DNA of 41,629 nucleotides from Sterolibacterium sp964521075. Its GTDB lineage: Bacteria > Pseudomonadota > Gammaproteobacteria > Burkholderiales > Rhodocyclaceae. This document shows, one piece after another, positions 16,204 through 23,596 of the stretch. The notes below the pieces were generated by a model. It worked only from the letters and a program-made list of their open reading frames with translations. It was not told where the DNA came from and ran no database searches. The stretch's first letter is position 1, and each line of letters opens with the position of its first letter. A program made the position numbers and the translations under genes. The stretch covers positions 1-41,629 of the forward strand of contig CAZFPI010000008.1 of NCBI GenBank assembly GCA_964521075.1, read 5' to 3'.

Positions 16204-17748
16204 TCAATGCGCCCCGCTGTCGGCAGCAACCCCGGCCCGGCCCTGTTTTTGGGGATGGGCGAGCCAGATGAGAATCACCAGCGAGCCGAACAGGCAGCCG
16301 GACAGCCAGAAAATATCATTGGCGGCAAGCAAGACAGACTGATGATGGATGATCTGGTCAAGCAGGGCAGGATCGGTGACAGGGGAAGACAGGGGGCCAA
16401 GTGCTGCGGCGGCATTCGGGTCGAAGGCGGAAATGTGGCTTGCCAGCGTGCTGTGGTGGTAACTCTCCCGCCGCTCCCAGAGGGTGATGCTCAGCGACGT
16501 GCCAAAACTGCCGCCCAGAAGACGGGCAAAATTCGATAGCCCCGTCGCGCTGGGTAATTGCTGCGGGGGAATTTCGGAGAGGATGAGGGCAGTCAGGGGA
16601 ACGAAAAAAGTCGCCATCCCGAAACCCATCATCAAACGCGGCAGGGCGATCTGCGCGAAGGTGACATCGGTATTGAAGTGGCTGTTCCAGAAAGAGGCGG
16701 CGGCAAAGACGCTGAAGCTGAACGTCGCCCACAAACGCAAGTCCGTGCGCTGCAGGTACTTGCCCACGAGGGGAGCCAGAATGATGGGCAGGATGCCGAT
16801 GGGGGCGGCAGCCAGACCGGCCCAGGTCGCCGTGTAGCCCATATTGGTCTGCAACCAGAGCGGCAGGATGACGACATTGCCGAAGAAGGTCATGTAGCCG
16901 ATGGTCAGGACGAATGTGCCCACCAGAAAATTCCGGTTCTTCAGCAGATGCAGATCGACGACGGGGTGGGCTTCGGTGAGTTCCCAGATGACAAAGACGG
17001 CCAGGAAAACCACGGCGATGACGGTCAGTGTGATGATGGTCGAAGACTCGAACCAGTCGAGCTCGTTGCCTTTGTCGAGCAGTACCTGCAAGGCCCCGAC
17101 ACCGATCACCAGCAGGAAAAGCCCCATCTTGTCGATGGGGACAGGCTGGGTCTGACTATTGCGCCGCCCAAGCAGGCTCCAGGTCATGAAGGCGGAGAGG
17201 ATGCCCACGGGCAGATTGATGTAGAAAATCCAGGGCCAGTTGATGTTGTCGGTGATCCAGCCGCCCAGCACCGGGCCGATGATGGGGGCGACGATGACCG
17301 TCATCGACCATAAGGCCAGGGCCAGCCCTTTTTTGTCCGGCGGATAGTTATTGAGCAGCAGGCTTTGCGACAGGGGAACCATGGGCCCGGCCACCGCGCC
17401 CTGCAGCACCCGCGCGGCGATCAGGAGCGGCAGGCTGTTGGCCAGGCCGCACAGCCAGGAGGCCAGCGTAAACAGCAACGTCGAAATGACGAACATCCGC
17501 ACATCGCCAAAGCGGCGCGTCAACCAGCCAGTCAGCGGCAGGGTGATGGCATTGCTGACGGCGAAGGAGGTGATAACCCAGGTTCCCTGATTCGGGCTGA
17601 CGGCCAGATCGCCGGAAATCGCGGGGAGCGACACATTGGCGATGGACGAATCGAGCACCTGCATGAACGTGCCCAGGCTCAGGCCGATGGTCAGCAAGAC
17701 CAGCGGCACACCCTGCAGGGACGGCAGCGGTGCAGCGGGCTGCGTCAT
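16204..17748 (-). CDS. emrB: EmrB/QacA-type (DHA2) multidrug efflux transporter
   Basis: A 514-residue inner-membrane major facilitator protein with about 14 hydrophobic segments. DHA2 landmarks are present: an N-terminal TFMQVLDSSIANVSLPAI, the motif-A loop GWLTRRFGD, and the motif-C-like PIIGPVLGGWITDNINWPWIFYINLP (shown in two parts of the helix pair). It exports hydrophobic compounds with proton antiport, working with EmrA and an outer-membrane channel. Its ATG overlaps the emrA stop by four bases. It is the last gene of the marR-OMF-emrA-emrB operon and converges with the acyl-CoA ligase gene, leaving only 6 bp between stops. Confidence 0.93.
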   Translation of the reverse strand: MTQPAAPLPSLQGVPLVLLTIGLSLGTFMQVLDSSIANVSLPAISGDLAVSPNQGTWVITSFAVSNAITLPLTGWLTRRFGDVRMFVISTLLFTLASWLCGLANSLPLLIAARVLQGAVAGPMVPLSQSLLLNNYPPDKKGLALALWSMTVIVAPIIGPVLGGWITDNINWPWIFYINLPVGILSAFMTWSLLGRRNSQTQPVPIDKMGLFLLVIGVGALQVLLDKGNELDWFESSTIITLTVIAVVFLAVFVIWELTEAHPVVDLHLLKNRNFLVGTFVLTIGYMTFFGNVVILPLWLQTNMGYTATWAGLAAAPIGILPIILAPLVGKYLQRTDLRLWATFSFSVFAAASFWNSHFNTDVTFAQIALPRLMMGFGMATFFVPLTALILSEIPPQQLPSATGLSNFARLLGGSFGTSLSITLWERRESYHHSTLASHISAFDPNAAAALGPLSSPVTDPALLDQIIHHQSVLLAANDIFWLSGCLFGSLVILIWLAHPQKQGRAGVAADSGAH

Positions 17749-18992
17749 GCGGGCTTACCGGCAGGCCGGGGCAGATTGGCCTGGATGATGCGACGAATGC
17801 GCTCGTTGGCCGCCTTGAATTCGTCAACGGAACGAGACTCGGCCTCAGGGGTCAAGCCCTCCTCGCGGCTTGCCGGGTCGGCCTTTTCTCCTGCGCCTGG
17901 CGAGGCAGCACCTTTTTGTCGAGCGGGTTCTGCCTGGCCTTCGGCAGCGATATTGACCTCGGTTCGCATGGAAAGCCCCACCCGCAGCGGATATTTTTCC
18001 AGCTCAGCCGCCTCCAGCGCGATGCGTACCGGCAAACGCTGGATGATCTTGATCCAGTTTCCACTGGCATTTTGCGCGGGCAGGAGCGAGAAGACGCTGC
18101 CCGTCCCCGGGGATATGCCCGTGATCCGGCCATGAAACACGGTATCGTCGCCGTAGAGGTCGGAAACCAGTTCAACGGGCTGGCCGATTTTCATACCCCT
18201 GAGCTGATCTTCCTTGTAGTTGGCCTCGACCCATAGTTGATGCAGCGGAACCAGTGCCATCAAGGCGGCCCCGGGGGCGATCTGCTGGCCGATCTGCACC
18301 GAACGTTTCTCGATCTGCCCGTCCTCGGCGGCCCGGATCACACAGCGTTCCAGATCCAGCCAGGCTGCGCGAAACCGGGCAGCCGCCTGCCGGACGGCGG
18401 GGTGAGTGGCCACGGTGGTATCCGCCACATCGACCTCGGCGGCAGACAGCTGCGCCCGTGCCAGTTCCAGGGCAGCGCGGGCCTGGTCACGGGCAGCCTT
18501 CGCGTGTTCGGCTTCCTCCTTCGAAACCGCCTGAACGCTGACGGCCTGCTCCCGGCGACGCCAATCCGCTTCGGCCTGTTCCAGGGCGTTTTGACGCACG
18601 GCCAGATTGGCTTGTTGCTGACGACGGTTTTCAAATCGCTGGCTGATCTGGCGGACCGCGCTGGCCAGATCCGCTTCCGCGCGTTCCATGGCCAGGCGCG
18701 CGTCGGTGTCATCCAGCCGCACAAGCACCTGCCCACGGCGGACATGGTCGGTGTTATCCACCCGCACTTCCGTCACCGTTCCGGCAATGCGCGGGGTCAC
18801 ACGCACCAGATTACCGGCTACATAGGCATCATCGGTCGAAACATGATGCCGACCATGCAGCCACCATCTTGCGCCGTAAAAAACCGCCGTCAACAGAAAA
18901 ACAACGGCCAGAACCCAAAGCAGACGTTTGCGTTTTGGGTGATTGCTCGTGGGGGCGTTCATCGGTACATGCGGTGAATTGGGTGTGCTCAT
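17745..18992 (-). CDS. emrA: EmrA-type membrane fusion protein
   Basis: A 415-residue periplasmic adaptor with a cytoplasmic tail rich in Asn/Pro, a membrane anchor at about residues 23-42, the VSTDDAYVAGNLVRVTPRI motif typical of EmrA, two lipoyl halves and a long coiled coil of about 130 residues between them. The C-terminal ~70 residues (AEGQAEPARQKG... to the end) form a charged, Pro/Ala/Glu-rich extension that standard EmrA lacks. Both ends overlap neighbours by four bases (OMF stop, emrB start), which implies translational coupling of the whole pump. Confidence 0.93.
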   Translation of the reverse strand: MSTPNSPHVPMNAPTSNHPKRKRLLWVLAVVFLLTAVFYGARWWLHGRHHVSTDDAYVAGNLVRVTPRIAGTVTEVRVDNTDHVRRGQVLVRLDDTDARLAMERAEADLASAVRQISQRFENRRQQQANLAVRQNALEQAEADWRRREQAVSVQAVSKEEAEHAKAARDQARAALELARAQLSAAEVDVADTTVATHPAVRQAAARFRAAWLDLERCVIRAAEDGQIEKRSVQIGQQIAPGAALMALVPLHQLWVEANYKEDQLRGMKIGQPVELVSDLYGDDTVFHGRITGISPGTGSVFSLLPAQNASGNWIKIIQRLPVRIALEAAELEKYPLRVGLSMRTEVNIAAEGQAEPARQKGAASPGAGEKADPASREEGLTPEAESRSVDEFKAANERIRRIIQANLPRPAGKPA

Positions 18993-20431
18993 CGTGATTC
19001 CTCGATCCCTGCGCCGCCCAGTGCCCGATAGAGGGCAACCCGCGCACGCAGCCGGCTGGTCTGCAATTCGGTTTCGGCCATCTGTTGCGTCAGCTCGACA
19101 GATTCGGCATTCAATGTTTCCATGGGGCCGGACAAACCCATCCGGTATCGCAAGGCAGCCAGTTTGTGCAACTGCTGCACTTCAGCATTTGCCGAAGCCT
19201 GCGAGCTGGCACGCGCCTCCAGATTGAGGTTGAGCGACTGGGCATCCGCCGCCTGCCTGGCCCCTTCCAGGATAGCCTTGTTATAAGCGGCCACTGCTGC
19301 CGCGTACTCCGCCTCGCGCAGCCCAAGCTGCGCCTGCAGGGTGCGTTGATTGAACAGGGGCAAATGCACCGCCGCCCCCAGCCCGCCCGCCACGCTGCCT
19401 GCATCAAACAGCTTGCCCGCGTCCAGCGTATCAAACCCCGCCAGCAGCCTGAGGTCAATATCCGGATAAAAAGCCGCCCGGGCCGCCTCGCTGCGTTCGG
19501 AAGCGGCTTCGATGCGGTTCCCGAGCGAGGCAATATCCGGCCGCCGCGCAAGCCAATCCAGCGACAAGCGTTCGGGCAAGGGCGGCAGATGCGAGGCCAG
19601 CCGGGGCTCTTTCATATCGGCCGCATGATCGGGGTCCGCGCCAGTCAGGGCCGCCAGCCGATAACGCGCCGATACGGCGAGATAGTCATACTGTTTGACG
19701 CGCTCTTCATCGAGACTCAAACGACGACGCGCCTCCACAACGGGAGCGGCCGCCTCCAGCCCCAGACGATGCCGCTGTTCGGCAAGAGTCAGCATCTGGC
19801 GATGCTGTGCAAGCAGGCCGCCCGCCTGCTCACGCAGGCGACACGCCCCCGCCCAGGAAAAGTAGGCATCGGCCACGGCCGCCGAAAGGCTCAGGCGCAC
19901 GGCAGCCTGCTCATCTTGTGCCGCCAGCTGCTCGCTGCGCGCCGCGCGTAACAGCGAACGACGCTTCCCCCAGAGATCGAGGTCCACCGCGACGGATTGG
20001 GTGATATCCGTTTGGGTATACATTTTCCCGACCAGTGCCGTGGGAAACAGACCGTTATCGCTCAAACGCTCGCGGTTCACGGAAACATCCGTACTGTACT
20101 GCAGGCCCGTCGCCAGCCTGGCCAAACGCTCGGCCTGCAAAGCCGCCGTCAGCCGCGCCTGTGCGGCATCCATATCCGGTTGCTGGCGCAAGGCCGCCCC
20201 GATCAGCGCATCAAGCTCCGGTTCATGAAACACCTGCCACCAGAAGCGAGTATCCGCTGGCGAAACCGAAGGTGGCGGATTCTTCATCAAAGCGGCGAGG
20301 CTGGCCTGTGTCGAAGGCATGGCCATCGTCGGACGAGGCGGCAGTTCCGGCGGCAACTGGGCACAGCCGCCCAGGAGCAGCGGCAAGCACAGCACCTTCC
20401 GCCAGCATCCGGCAAAAAACGAATGTCTCAT
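18989..20431 (-). CDS. NodT-type outer-membrane efflux lipoprotein
   Basis: A 480-residue outer-membrane factor. A signal peptide ends in the lipobox LLGGC (near residue 23), so the protein is lipid-anchored. Two repeated TolC-like halves follow, with PDMDAAQARLTAALQAERLARLA in the first and RPDIASLGNRIEAASERSEAARAAFYPDIDL in the second. It forms the channel trimer for the EmrAB pump and might also serve the HlyD/RbbA exporter, which lacks a channel gene. It overlaps marR upstream and emrA downstream by four bases each. Confidence 0.92.
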   Translation of the reverse strand: MRHSFFAGCWRKVLCLPLLLGGCAQLPPELPPRPTMAMPSTQASLAALMKNPPPSVSPADTRFWWQVFHEPELDALIGAALRQQPDMDAAQARLTAALQAERLARLATGLQYSTDVSVNRERLSDNGLFPTALVGKMYTQTDITQSVAVDLDLWGKRRSLLRAARSEQLAAQDEQAAVRLSLSAAVADAYFSWAGACRLREQAGGLLAQHRQMLTLAEQRHRLGLEAAAPVVEARRRLSLDEERVKQYDYLAVSARYRLAALTGADPDHAADMKEPRLASHLPPLPERLSLDWLARRPDIASLGNRIEAASERSEAARAAFYPDIDLRLLAGFDTLDAGKLFDAGSVAGGLGAAVHLPLFNQRTLQAQLGLREAEYAAAVAAYNKAILEGARQAADAQSLNLNLEARASSQASANAEVQQLHKLAALRYRMGLSGPMETLNAESVELTQQMAETELQTSRLRARVALYRALGGAGIEESR

Positions 20432-20943
20432 GCTGCCTCCGAAAGATCACGCCCAGCCAGAGCCTGCAGCATTCTTCTCAGCAGACGGCCCAGGATGGCC
20501 ATTTCATCTGCACTGAATTCATGCCACTGCCGCTCGACGAGCTGCCACATCTCCGGCATGAGCACCCGCATCCGCTCCCGGCCCGAAGCCGTCAGCGACA
20601 AATCCACCTTTCGGCGATCCGCCTCGCTCACGGCCCGCGTCACCCATCCCGCCGCCACCAGATCATTGACCAGACGGGTCACATTGGTACGGGAAGCAAT
20701 CAGAACCTCGCTCAAATCCCCCGGATTAAGCCGGTTATCCGGCCGGCCCAACAGCATGGCCAATGCCAGAAAAGAGGAAGTGTTCAAGCCATGCCTTGCC
20801 AGATGCTGGTTATAAACATCGTCCAGCTCCCTGAAAACGCAAAAGAACAACCGGTTCAACACGACACGATCCTGCGGCATCCCCGGCAACTGCCCGGCGA
20901 TGCGACGTATCCCGTCTTCAAAAAAAGAAAAATCCCGGGCCAT
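20428..20943 (-). CDS. MarR-family transcriptional regulator
   Basis: A 171-residue winged-helix regulator. The recognition region (NPGDLSEVLIASRTNVTRLVNDLVAAGWV) is followed by the wing with SEADRRKVDLSLTASGRERM, the family hallmark. It is the first gene of the efflux operon and probably represses it by binding the inverted repeat at 20972-21006, about 30 bp upstream of its own start, with release by pump substrates. This is the standard behaviour of EmrR-like regulators; the effector is unknown. Confidence 0.92.
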   Translation of the reverse strand: MARDFSFFEDGIRRIAGQLPGMPQDRVVLNRLFFCVFRELDDVYNQHLARHGLNTSSFLALAMLLGRPDNRLNPGDLSEVLIASRTNVTRLVNDLVAAGWVTRAVSEADRRKVDLSLTASGRERMRVLMPEMWQLVERQWHEFSADEMAILGRLLRRMLQALAGRDLSEAA

Positions 20944-20971
20944 GGCTCATACGGCAAAAATGAATCCCGGC

Positions 20972-21006
20972 ATATTACCAGATGAAACTATTTCTTCCGG
21001 TAATAT
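20972..21006. promoter_or_regulatory. 35 bp inverted repeat, likely MarR operator
   Basis: The left arm ATATTACCAGATGAAA and the reverse complement of the right arm, ATATTACCGGAAGAAA, agree at 14 of 16 positions around a 3 bp centre. The repeat lies 29 bp upstream of the marR ATG and overlaps any plausible leftward promoter (an A/T-rich AATAGT or TATATT element lies within it, with TTGCCG just upstream on the minus strand). Position, length and symmetry fit an autoregulatory MarR site. Confidence 0.7.
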
Positions 21007-21111
21007 ATTTCGGCAAGACTCCACGGGCCTGTCGCCGCTTGCGGCAAAAGCGGTAGAGCCTTTGCAACGGGCGATCCTTCAAGCACCGTGACCGAGCGGT
21101 GCGGGGGTGGT

Positions 21112-21139
21112 TTGAGCCGGGGCCGATATGCGGGACAAT
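21112..21139 (+). promoter_or_regulatory. Decayed or orphaned promoter upstream of the trpG remnant
   Basis: TTGAGC and GACAAT are separated by 16 bp, 130 bp before the ATG of the trpG remnant. The working copy at 26003-26031 has TTGAGA-N17-GATAAT, 125 bp before trpG. The matched layout suggests that this was the original trp promoter. Confidence 0.4.
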
Positions 21140-21250
21140 AGCGGCTTTCGTGCATTCGGTTCCAGACCATCGGCGCGGGGGTATCAAAAGAAATAGCGGG
21201 TATCTGAGCGGGTATCAAGGCGGATTCTCTGGAACCATAGCCATACAGAA

Positions 21251-21296
21251 CAAGAGGATAGCCGCGATATGCTGCTGATGATCGAGAATTGTAATT
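21251..21296 (+). pseudogene. Remnant of the trpG 5' end (leader, RBS, first codons)
   Basis: This segment aligns without gaps to 26138-26183, the start of the intact trpG. Both have CAA(G/A)AGGATAG, a 7-base spacer, then ATGCT(G/A)CTGATGATCGA. The remnant reads MLLMIENCN and then a TAG stop, whereas real TrpG starts MLLMIDNYD. The coding part differs mostly at third codon positions, as expected for a homologue from another lineage rather than a recent duplication. It marks the left edge of the inserted defence genes. Confidence 0.65.
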
Positions 21297-21396
21297 AGCA
21301 TTCGCCGACTTTTTCGGTCATTCAGAAACACGCTATCACCCTGTAATCACCGTCATTACTGCCTTCGCTGACTTTCACCCGCATTCGGTGACAGCC

Positions 21397-21413
21397 GACA
21401 AAAAACCGGATAA
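21397..21413 (+). repeat. Left copy of a 17 bp imperfect direct repeat flanking the island genes
   Basis: GACAAAAAACCGGATAA here and GACAAGGAACCGGATAA at 26086-26102 match at 15 of 17 bases. A third, less exact copy (GACAAGAACCGG) lies at 23451-23462 between the island genes. They may be boundary or reshuffling points. Chance is possible given the short length. Confidence 0.35.
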
Positions 21414-21514
21414 GCTGCCGGATAACATTTGCGAAATGATAGTTTCCAAGCATTAACGTTGCCATAGCGGCGTAAAGGCAGCACATTGGCACGGCCTTAG
21501 CAAAGGATCGTGCC

Positions 21515-21709
21515 ATGCCCCGCCACAACTCTGAAACACTTTCCATTCGGACCACTGCCGAAATCAAGGATCTGATCCGCCAAGCGGCGGGTCGTGAGCA
21601 CCGCTCCGTCGCATCCATGCTGGAAGTGCTGGTGATGGCGCACGCCGATCACCTGGGCATCAAGGAGCCCAGTAAAGCTGGCAAAACAACCAAGACCAAC
21701 AAAAAATAG
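21515..21709 (+). CDS. Small ribbon-helix-helix-like protein
   Basis: A 64-residue basic protein with the pattern of an Arc/CopG-type ribbon-helix-helix: a beta strand (ETLSIRTT), helix A (AEIKDLIRQAAGRE), a turn and helix B (SVASMLEVLVMAHADHL), then a lysine-rich tail. AAAGGA stands at a suitable distance from the ATG. It ends 3 bp before the hsdM-type gene and so is the first gene of the island operon. Such small proteins often autoregulate toxin-antitoxin or restriction-modification operons. The inverted and direct repeats upstream could be its targets. Function is inference. Confidence 0.7.
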   Translation: MPRHNSETLSIRTTAEIKDLIRQAAGREHRSVASMLEVLVMAHADHLGIKEPSKAGKTTKTNKK

Positions 21710-21712
21710 CCC

Positions 21713-22654
21713 ATGAGCGTCGACGCACTGAAAAACATCGCCCAGATTGAAGACAGTCTGTGGCAGGCCGCTGACCAACTGCGCGCCAACTCCAAGCTGA
21801 CCAGCAGCGAATACTGCATGCCGGTGCTGGGCGTGATCTTCCTGCGCCATGCCACCAACCGCTATCAGGCAGCCCTGCAAGCCATCGAAGCGGATCAGGT
21901 CGCCGGCAAGATGCCTAAGCGGCCACTGGTCAAGGGCGATTTCATCAAGCGCCGTGCCCTCCTGCTGCCAGAGATCGCTCGCTACGACTACCTGCTCAAG
22001 CTACCTTCCGGCGCCAATCTCGGCAATGCCCTGGTCGATGCCATGAATGCCATCGAGGCTGATTTTGAGCCGCTCGCCGGTCAGTTGCCCAAGGACTATG
22101 ATCGTTTCGAGAACAAGTTGCTCGAAGACCTGTTGCGCAACTTCGATTCCGAAGCCTTGCGCAATGCCTCCGGCGACGTGTTCGGCCGCATCTACGAATA
22201 CTTCCTGATGAAGTTCGCGATGCAGGGCGCGCAGGACAACGGTGAATTCTTCACTCCGCCTTCGCTGGTGCAGACCATCGTCAATGTGATCGAGCCCGAC
22301 CATGGCGTGGTGTTCGACCCGGCCTGCGGCTCCGGCGGCATGTTTGTCCAGTCCAGCCACTTCATCGAGCATGAAGGCCTGGACACCATGAAGCGTGTCA
22401 CCTTCTTCGGCCAGGAAAAGACGGCCACCACGATTCGGCTGGCCAAGATGAATCTGGCCGTGCATGGCCTCGAAGGCGATATCCGCGAAGCCAATTCCTT
22501 CTACGACGACGTGCACCGCCTGCCCGATGGCCAGCCGCTGTGGGTCAAACAGGCTTTCCAGCAGATTAAGACGTTGCATGCGCAAAACCAAAAACTCCGC
22601 GCCGCCCGCGATCTGCTATTGCCGCGCCTGATGAGTGGGGAGATTGCCGTATGA
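21713..22654 (+). CDS. Chimera: N-terminal HsdM (type I methyltransferase) fused to the C-terminal end of HsdS
   Basis: A 313-residue protein. Residues 1 to about 268 are a type I DNA methyltransferase subunit: the N-terminal helical domain (LWQAADQLRANSKL), FTPPSLVQTIVNVI and the SAM-binding motif DPACGSGGMF (202-211), up to GDIREANSFYDDVH. Here HsdM normally continues to the catalytic NPPF motif, which is absent. Instead residues 281-313 (FQQIKTLHAQNQKLRAARD...MSGEIAV) are the conserved C-terminus of HsdS. The join lies near 22514-22550 and the frame is open throughout. Methylation is unlikely without NPPF and target recognition domains. Its TGA overlaps the next ATG, as hsdS stops do in intact versions of such operons. 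A deletion of about 2 kb is the simplest origin. Confidence 0.85.
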   Translation: MSVDALKNIAQIEDSLWQAADQLRANSKLTSSEYCMPVLGVIFLRHATNRYQAALQAIEADQVAGKMPKRPLVKGDFIKRRALLLPEIARYDYLLKLPSGANLGNALVDAMNAIEADFEPLAGQLPKDYDRFENKLLEDLLRNFDSEALRNASGDVFGRIYEYFLMKFAMQGAQDNGEFFTPPSLVQTIVNVIEPDHGVVFDPACGSGGMFVQSSHFIEHEGLDTMKRVTFFGQEKTATTIRLAKMNLAVHGLEGDIREANSFYDDVHRLPDGQPLWVKQAFQQIKTLHAQNQKLRAARDLLLPRLMSGEIAV

Positions 22655-23175
22655 GTCAGCAAAAGAAGATCGTCATCATTGCCGGCCCCAATGGCGCGGG
22701 GAAAACGACCTTTGCTCGCGAGTTTCTGCCCAACGAAGCGGACTGCCCTGTGTTCGTCAACGCTGACCTAATCGCCGCTGGCATTGCGCCGTTTCAGCCA
22801 GAGTCGGTGGCCTTTCGCGCTGGCCGCCTAATGCTGGATGAAATCGCCCGCCACGCCTCTGAGGGGCGTAGCTTTGCCTTCGAGACGACGTTGTCCGGAT
22901 TGACCTACGCGCGGATGATCGACCGCTGGCGGACTGATGGCTACACCGTCAAGCTGATCTTCCTGTCCCTGGCGACACCCGAGGAGGCGATCGCTCGTGT
23001 GGCCACTCGCGTTCGCCAGGGCGGACACAATATTTCCGAGGAAACCATCCGGCGTCGCTTTGCGGCCGGCCTGAGCCATTTTCGCCAGACCTACCGACAG
23101 CGCGTCGACTTCTGGCAACTGTTCGACAATAGCGGTGAATCCCCGCTGTTACTTGAGGAAGGAACCCACTCATGA
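22651..23175 (+). CDS. Zeta-toxin-like P-loop kinase
   Basis: A 174-residue P-loop protein of the zeta toxin/AAA_33 group. Walker A is AGPNGAGKTT (11-20), followed by FVNADLIA (35-42, the substrate-side Asp of zeta toxins), a conserved FETTLSG and the arginine-rich RVATRVRQGGHNISEETIRRRF lid. Zeta toxins phosphorylate UDP-N-acetylglucosamine and block wall synthesis; related single-domain proteins may act on other substrates. It is coupled by ATGA overlap to the gene before it and the gene after it. Similar kinases are found within type I restriction-modification operons, so it may be an abortive-infection arm that fires when restriction fails. That role is inference. Confidence 0.8.
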   Translation: MSQQKKIVIIAGPNGAGKTTFAREFLPNEADCPVFVNADLIAAGIAPFQPESVAFRAGRLMLDEIARHASEGRSFAFETTLSGLTYARMIDRWRTDGYTVKLIFLSLATPEEAIARVATRVRQGGHNISEETIRRRFAAGLSHFRQTYRQRVDFWQLFDNSGESPLLLEEGTHS

Positions 23176-23372
23176 GCACCGCCACGATCCCGCAATCCAC
23201 TTCGCAGCTGCCCGATGCCGACATGCAGGCGGCACCGGCAGCACTGGCCCGCGCTGCGCAGCGTGCTCGCGAACTGGCCGTTCGCAGCGGCACGCCATTG
23301 ATTTACTCCGAGAACGGAAAAGTCGTCGAGCGGGTTTTCAAAATTCCTGCTGAAGGGAGCAAATCGACGTGA
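23172..23372 (+). CDS. Small protein coupled to the zeta-like gene (candidate antitoxin)
   Basis: A 66-residue protein: a polar N-terminus, one Ala/Arg-rich helix (APAALARAAQRARELAVRSG) and a short C-terminal strand part (TPLIYSENGKVVERVF). No known domain is recognised. Its ATG overlaps the zeta-like stop (ATGA at 23172-23175), and its size and place suit an antitoxin or accessory factor. The toxin-first order is the reverse of classical epsilon-zeta systems. It has no resemblance to the three-helix epsilon protein that I can see. Confidence 0.65.
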   Translation: MSTATIPQSTSQLPDADMQAAPAALARAAQRARELAVRSGTPLIYSENGKVVERVFKIPAEGSKST

Positions 23373-23415
23373 CATCGCTACAACGGCTTGTCATTTACGA
23401 GGGGGAGCGTCGCTG

Positions 23416-23431
23416 GAGGCGATATCGCCTC
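23416..23431. repeat. Perfect 16 bp palindrome
   Basis: GAGGCGATATCGCCTC is fully self-complementary. It lies in the 224 bp spacer between the candidate antitoxin and the hsdR-type chimera. It could be an operator for the small ribbon-helix-helix protein or another regulator of the downstream gene. Confidence 0.5.
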
Positions 23432-23444
23432 GACAATCCGTCCC

Positions 23445-23564
23445 ATAAAGGACAAGAACCGGGGAAGTTTTCATGATGCTAATTACCCGGCAGCCCGATA
23501 TGGATCGTAATGTACTGATTCTCTGTGGTATTTATAAAGGACGAGGCGCGGCAATGTCCTTTAT
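23445..23564. repeat. Three copies of ATAAAGGAC, two direct and one inverted
   Basis: ATAAAGGAC occurs at 23445-23453 and 23534-23542, and its reverse complement GTCCTTTAT at 23556-23564. The last two make a 9 bp perfect stem with a 13-base loop, 32 bp upstream of the hsdR-type start. No T-run follows the right arm, so a classical terminator is unlikely. A regulatory hairpin or recombination residue is possible. Confidence 0.5.
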
Positions 23565-23596
23565 GCAAGGGGCGGTTGTCCGATAGAAAGCAATCC

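Larger units (their letters stand above)
21007..21514. other. Non-coding left flank of the island
   Basis: About 500 bp without a gene, holding the marR promoter side, a decayed trp promoter and trpG start (21112-21296), three copies of a G(C/G)GGGTATC-like 9-mer (21177, 21196, 21208), and, after 21300, an A/T-richer stretch that probably carries the promoter of the island operon (TTGCGA near 21427 with an ATTAAC 17 bp on). Two CCGGATAA repeats lie at 21406 and 21418. A stem GCACCG/CGGTGC at 21083-21102 has no U-tract and is not called a terminator. No tRNA gene is seen. Confidence 0.5.

Noticed and set aside
21083..21102. GCACCG/CGGTGC stem-loop near the marR promoter region
   Set aside because: No U-tract on either strand, so it is not supported as a terminator; no tRNA or other RNA fold is recognised around it.
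22651..23372. Classical epsilon-zeta toxin-antitoxin module
   Set aside because: The small partner lies after the toxin and does not look like the three-helix epsilon protein, so only a zeta-like pair is claimed.
23525..23596. Upstream extension of the nuclease-nitrilase gene containing a CPLC pair
   Set aside because: HsdR proteins start at the MAYTDINSED-like segment; the extension overlaps the repeats and needs a GTG start without a good ribosome binding site.
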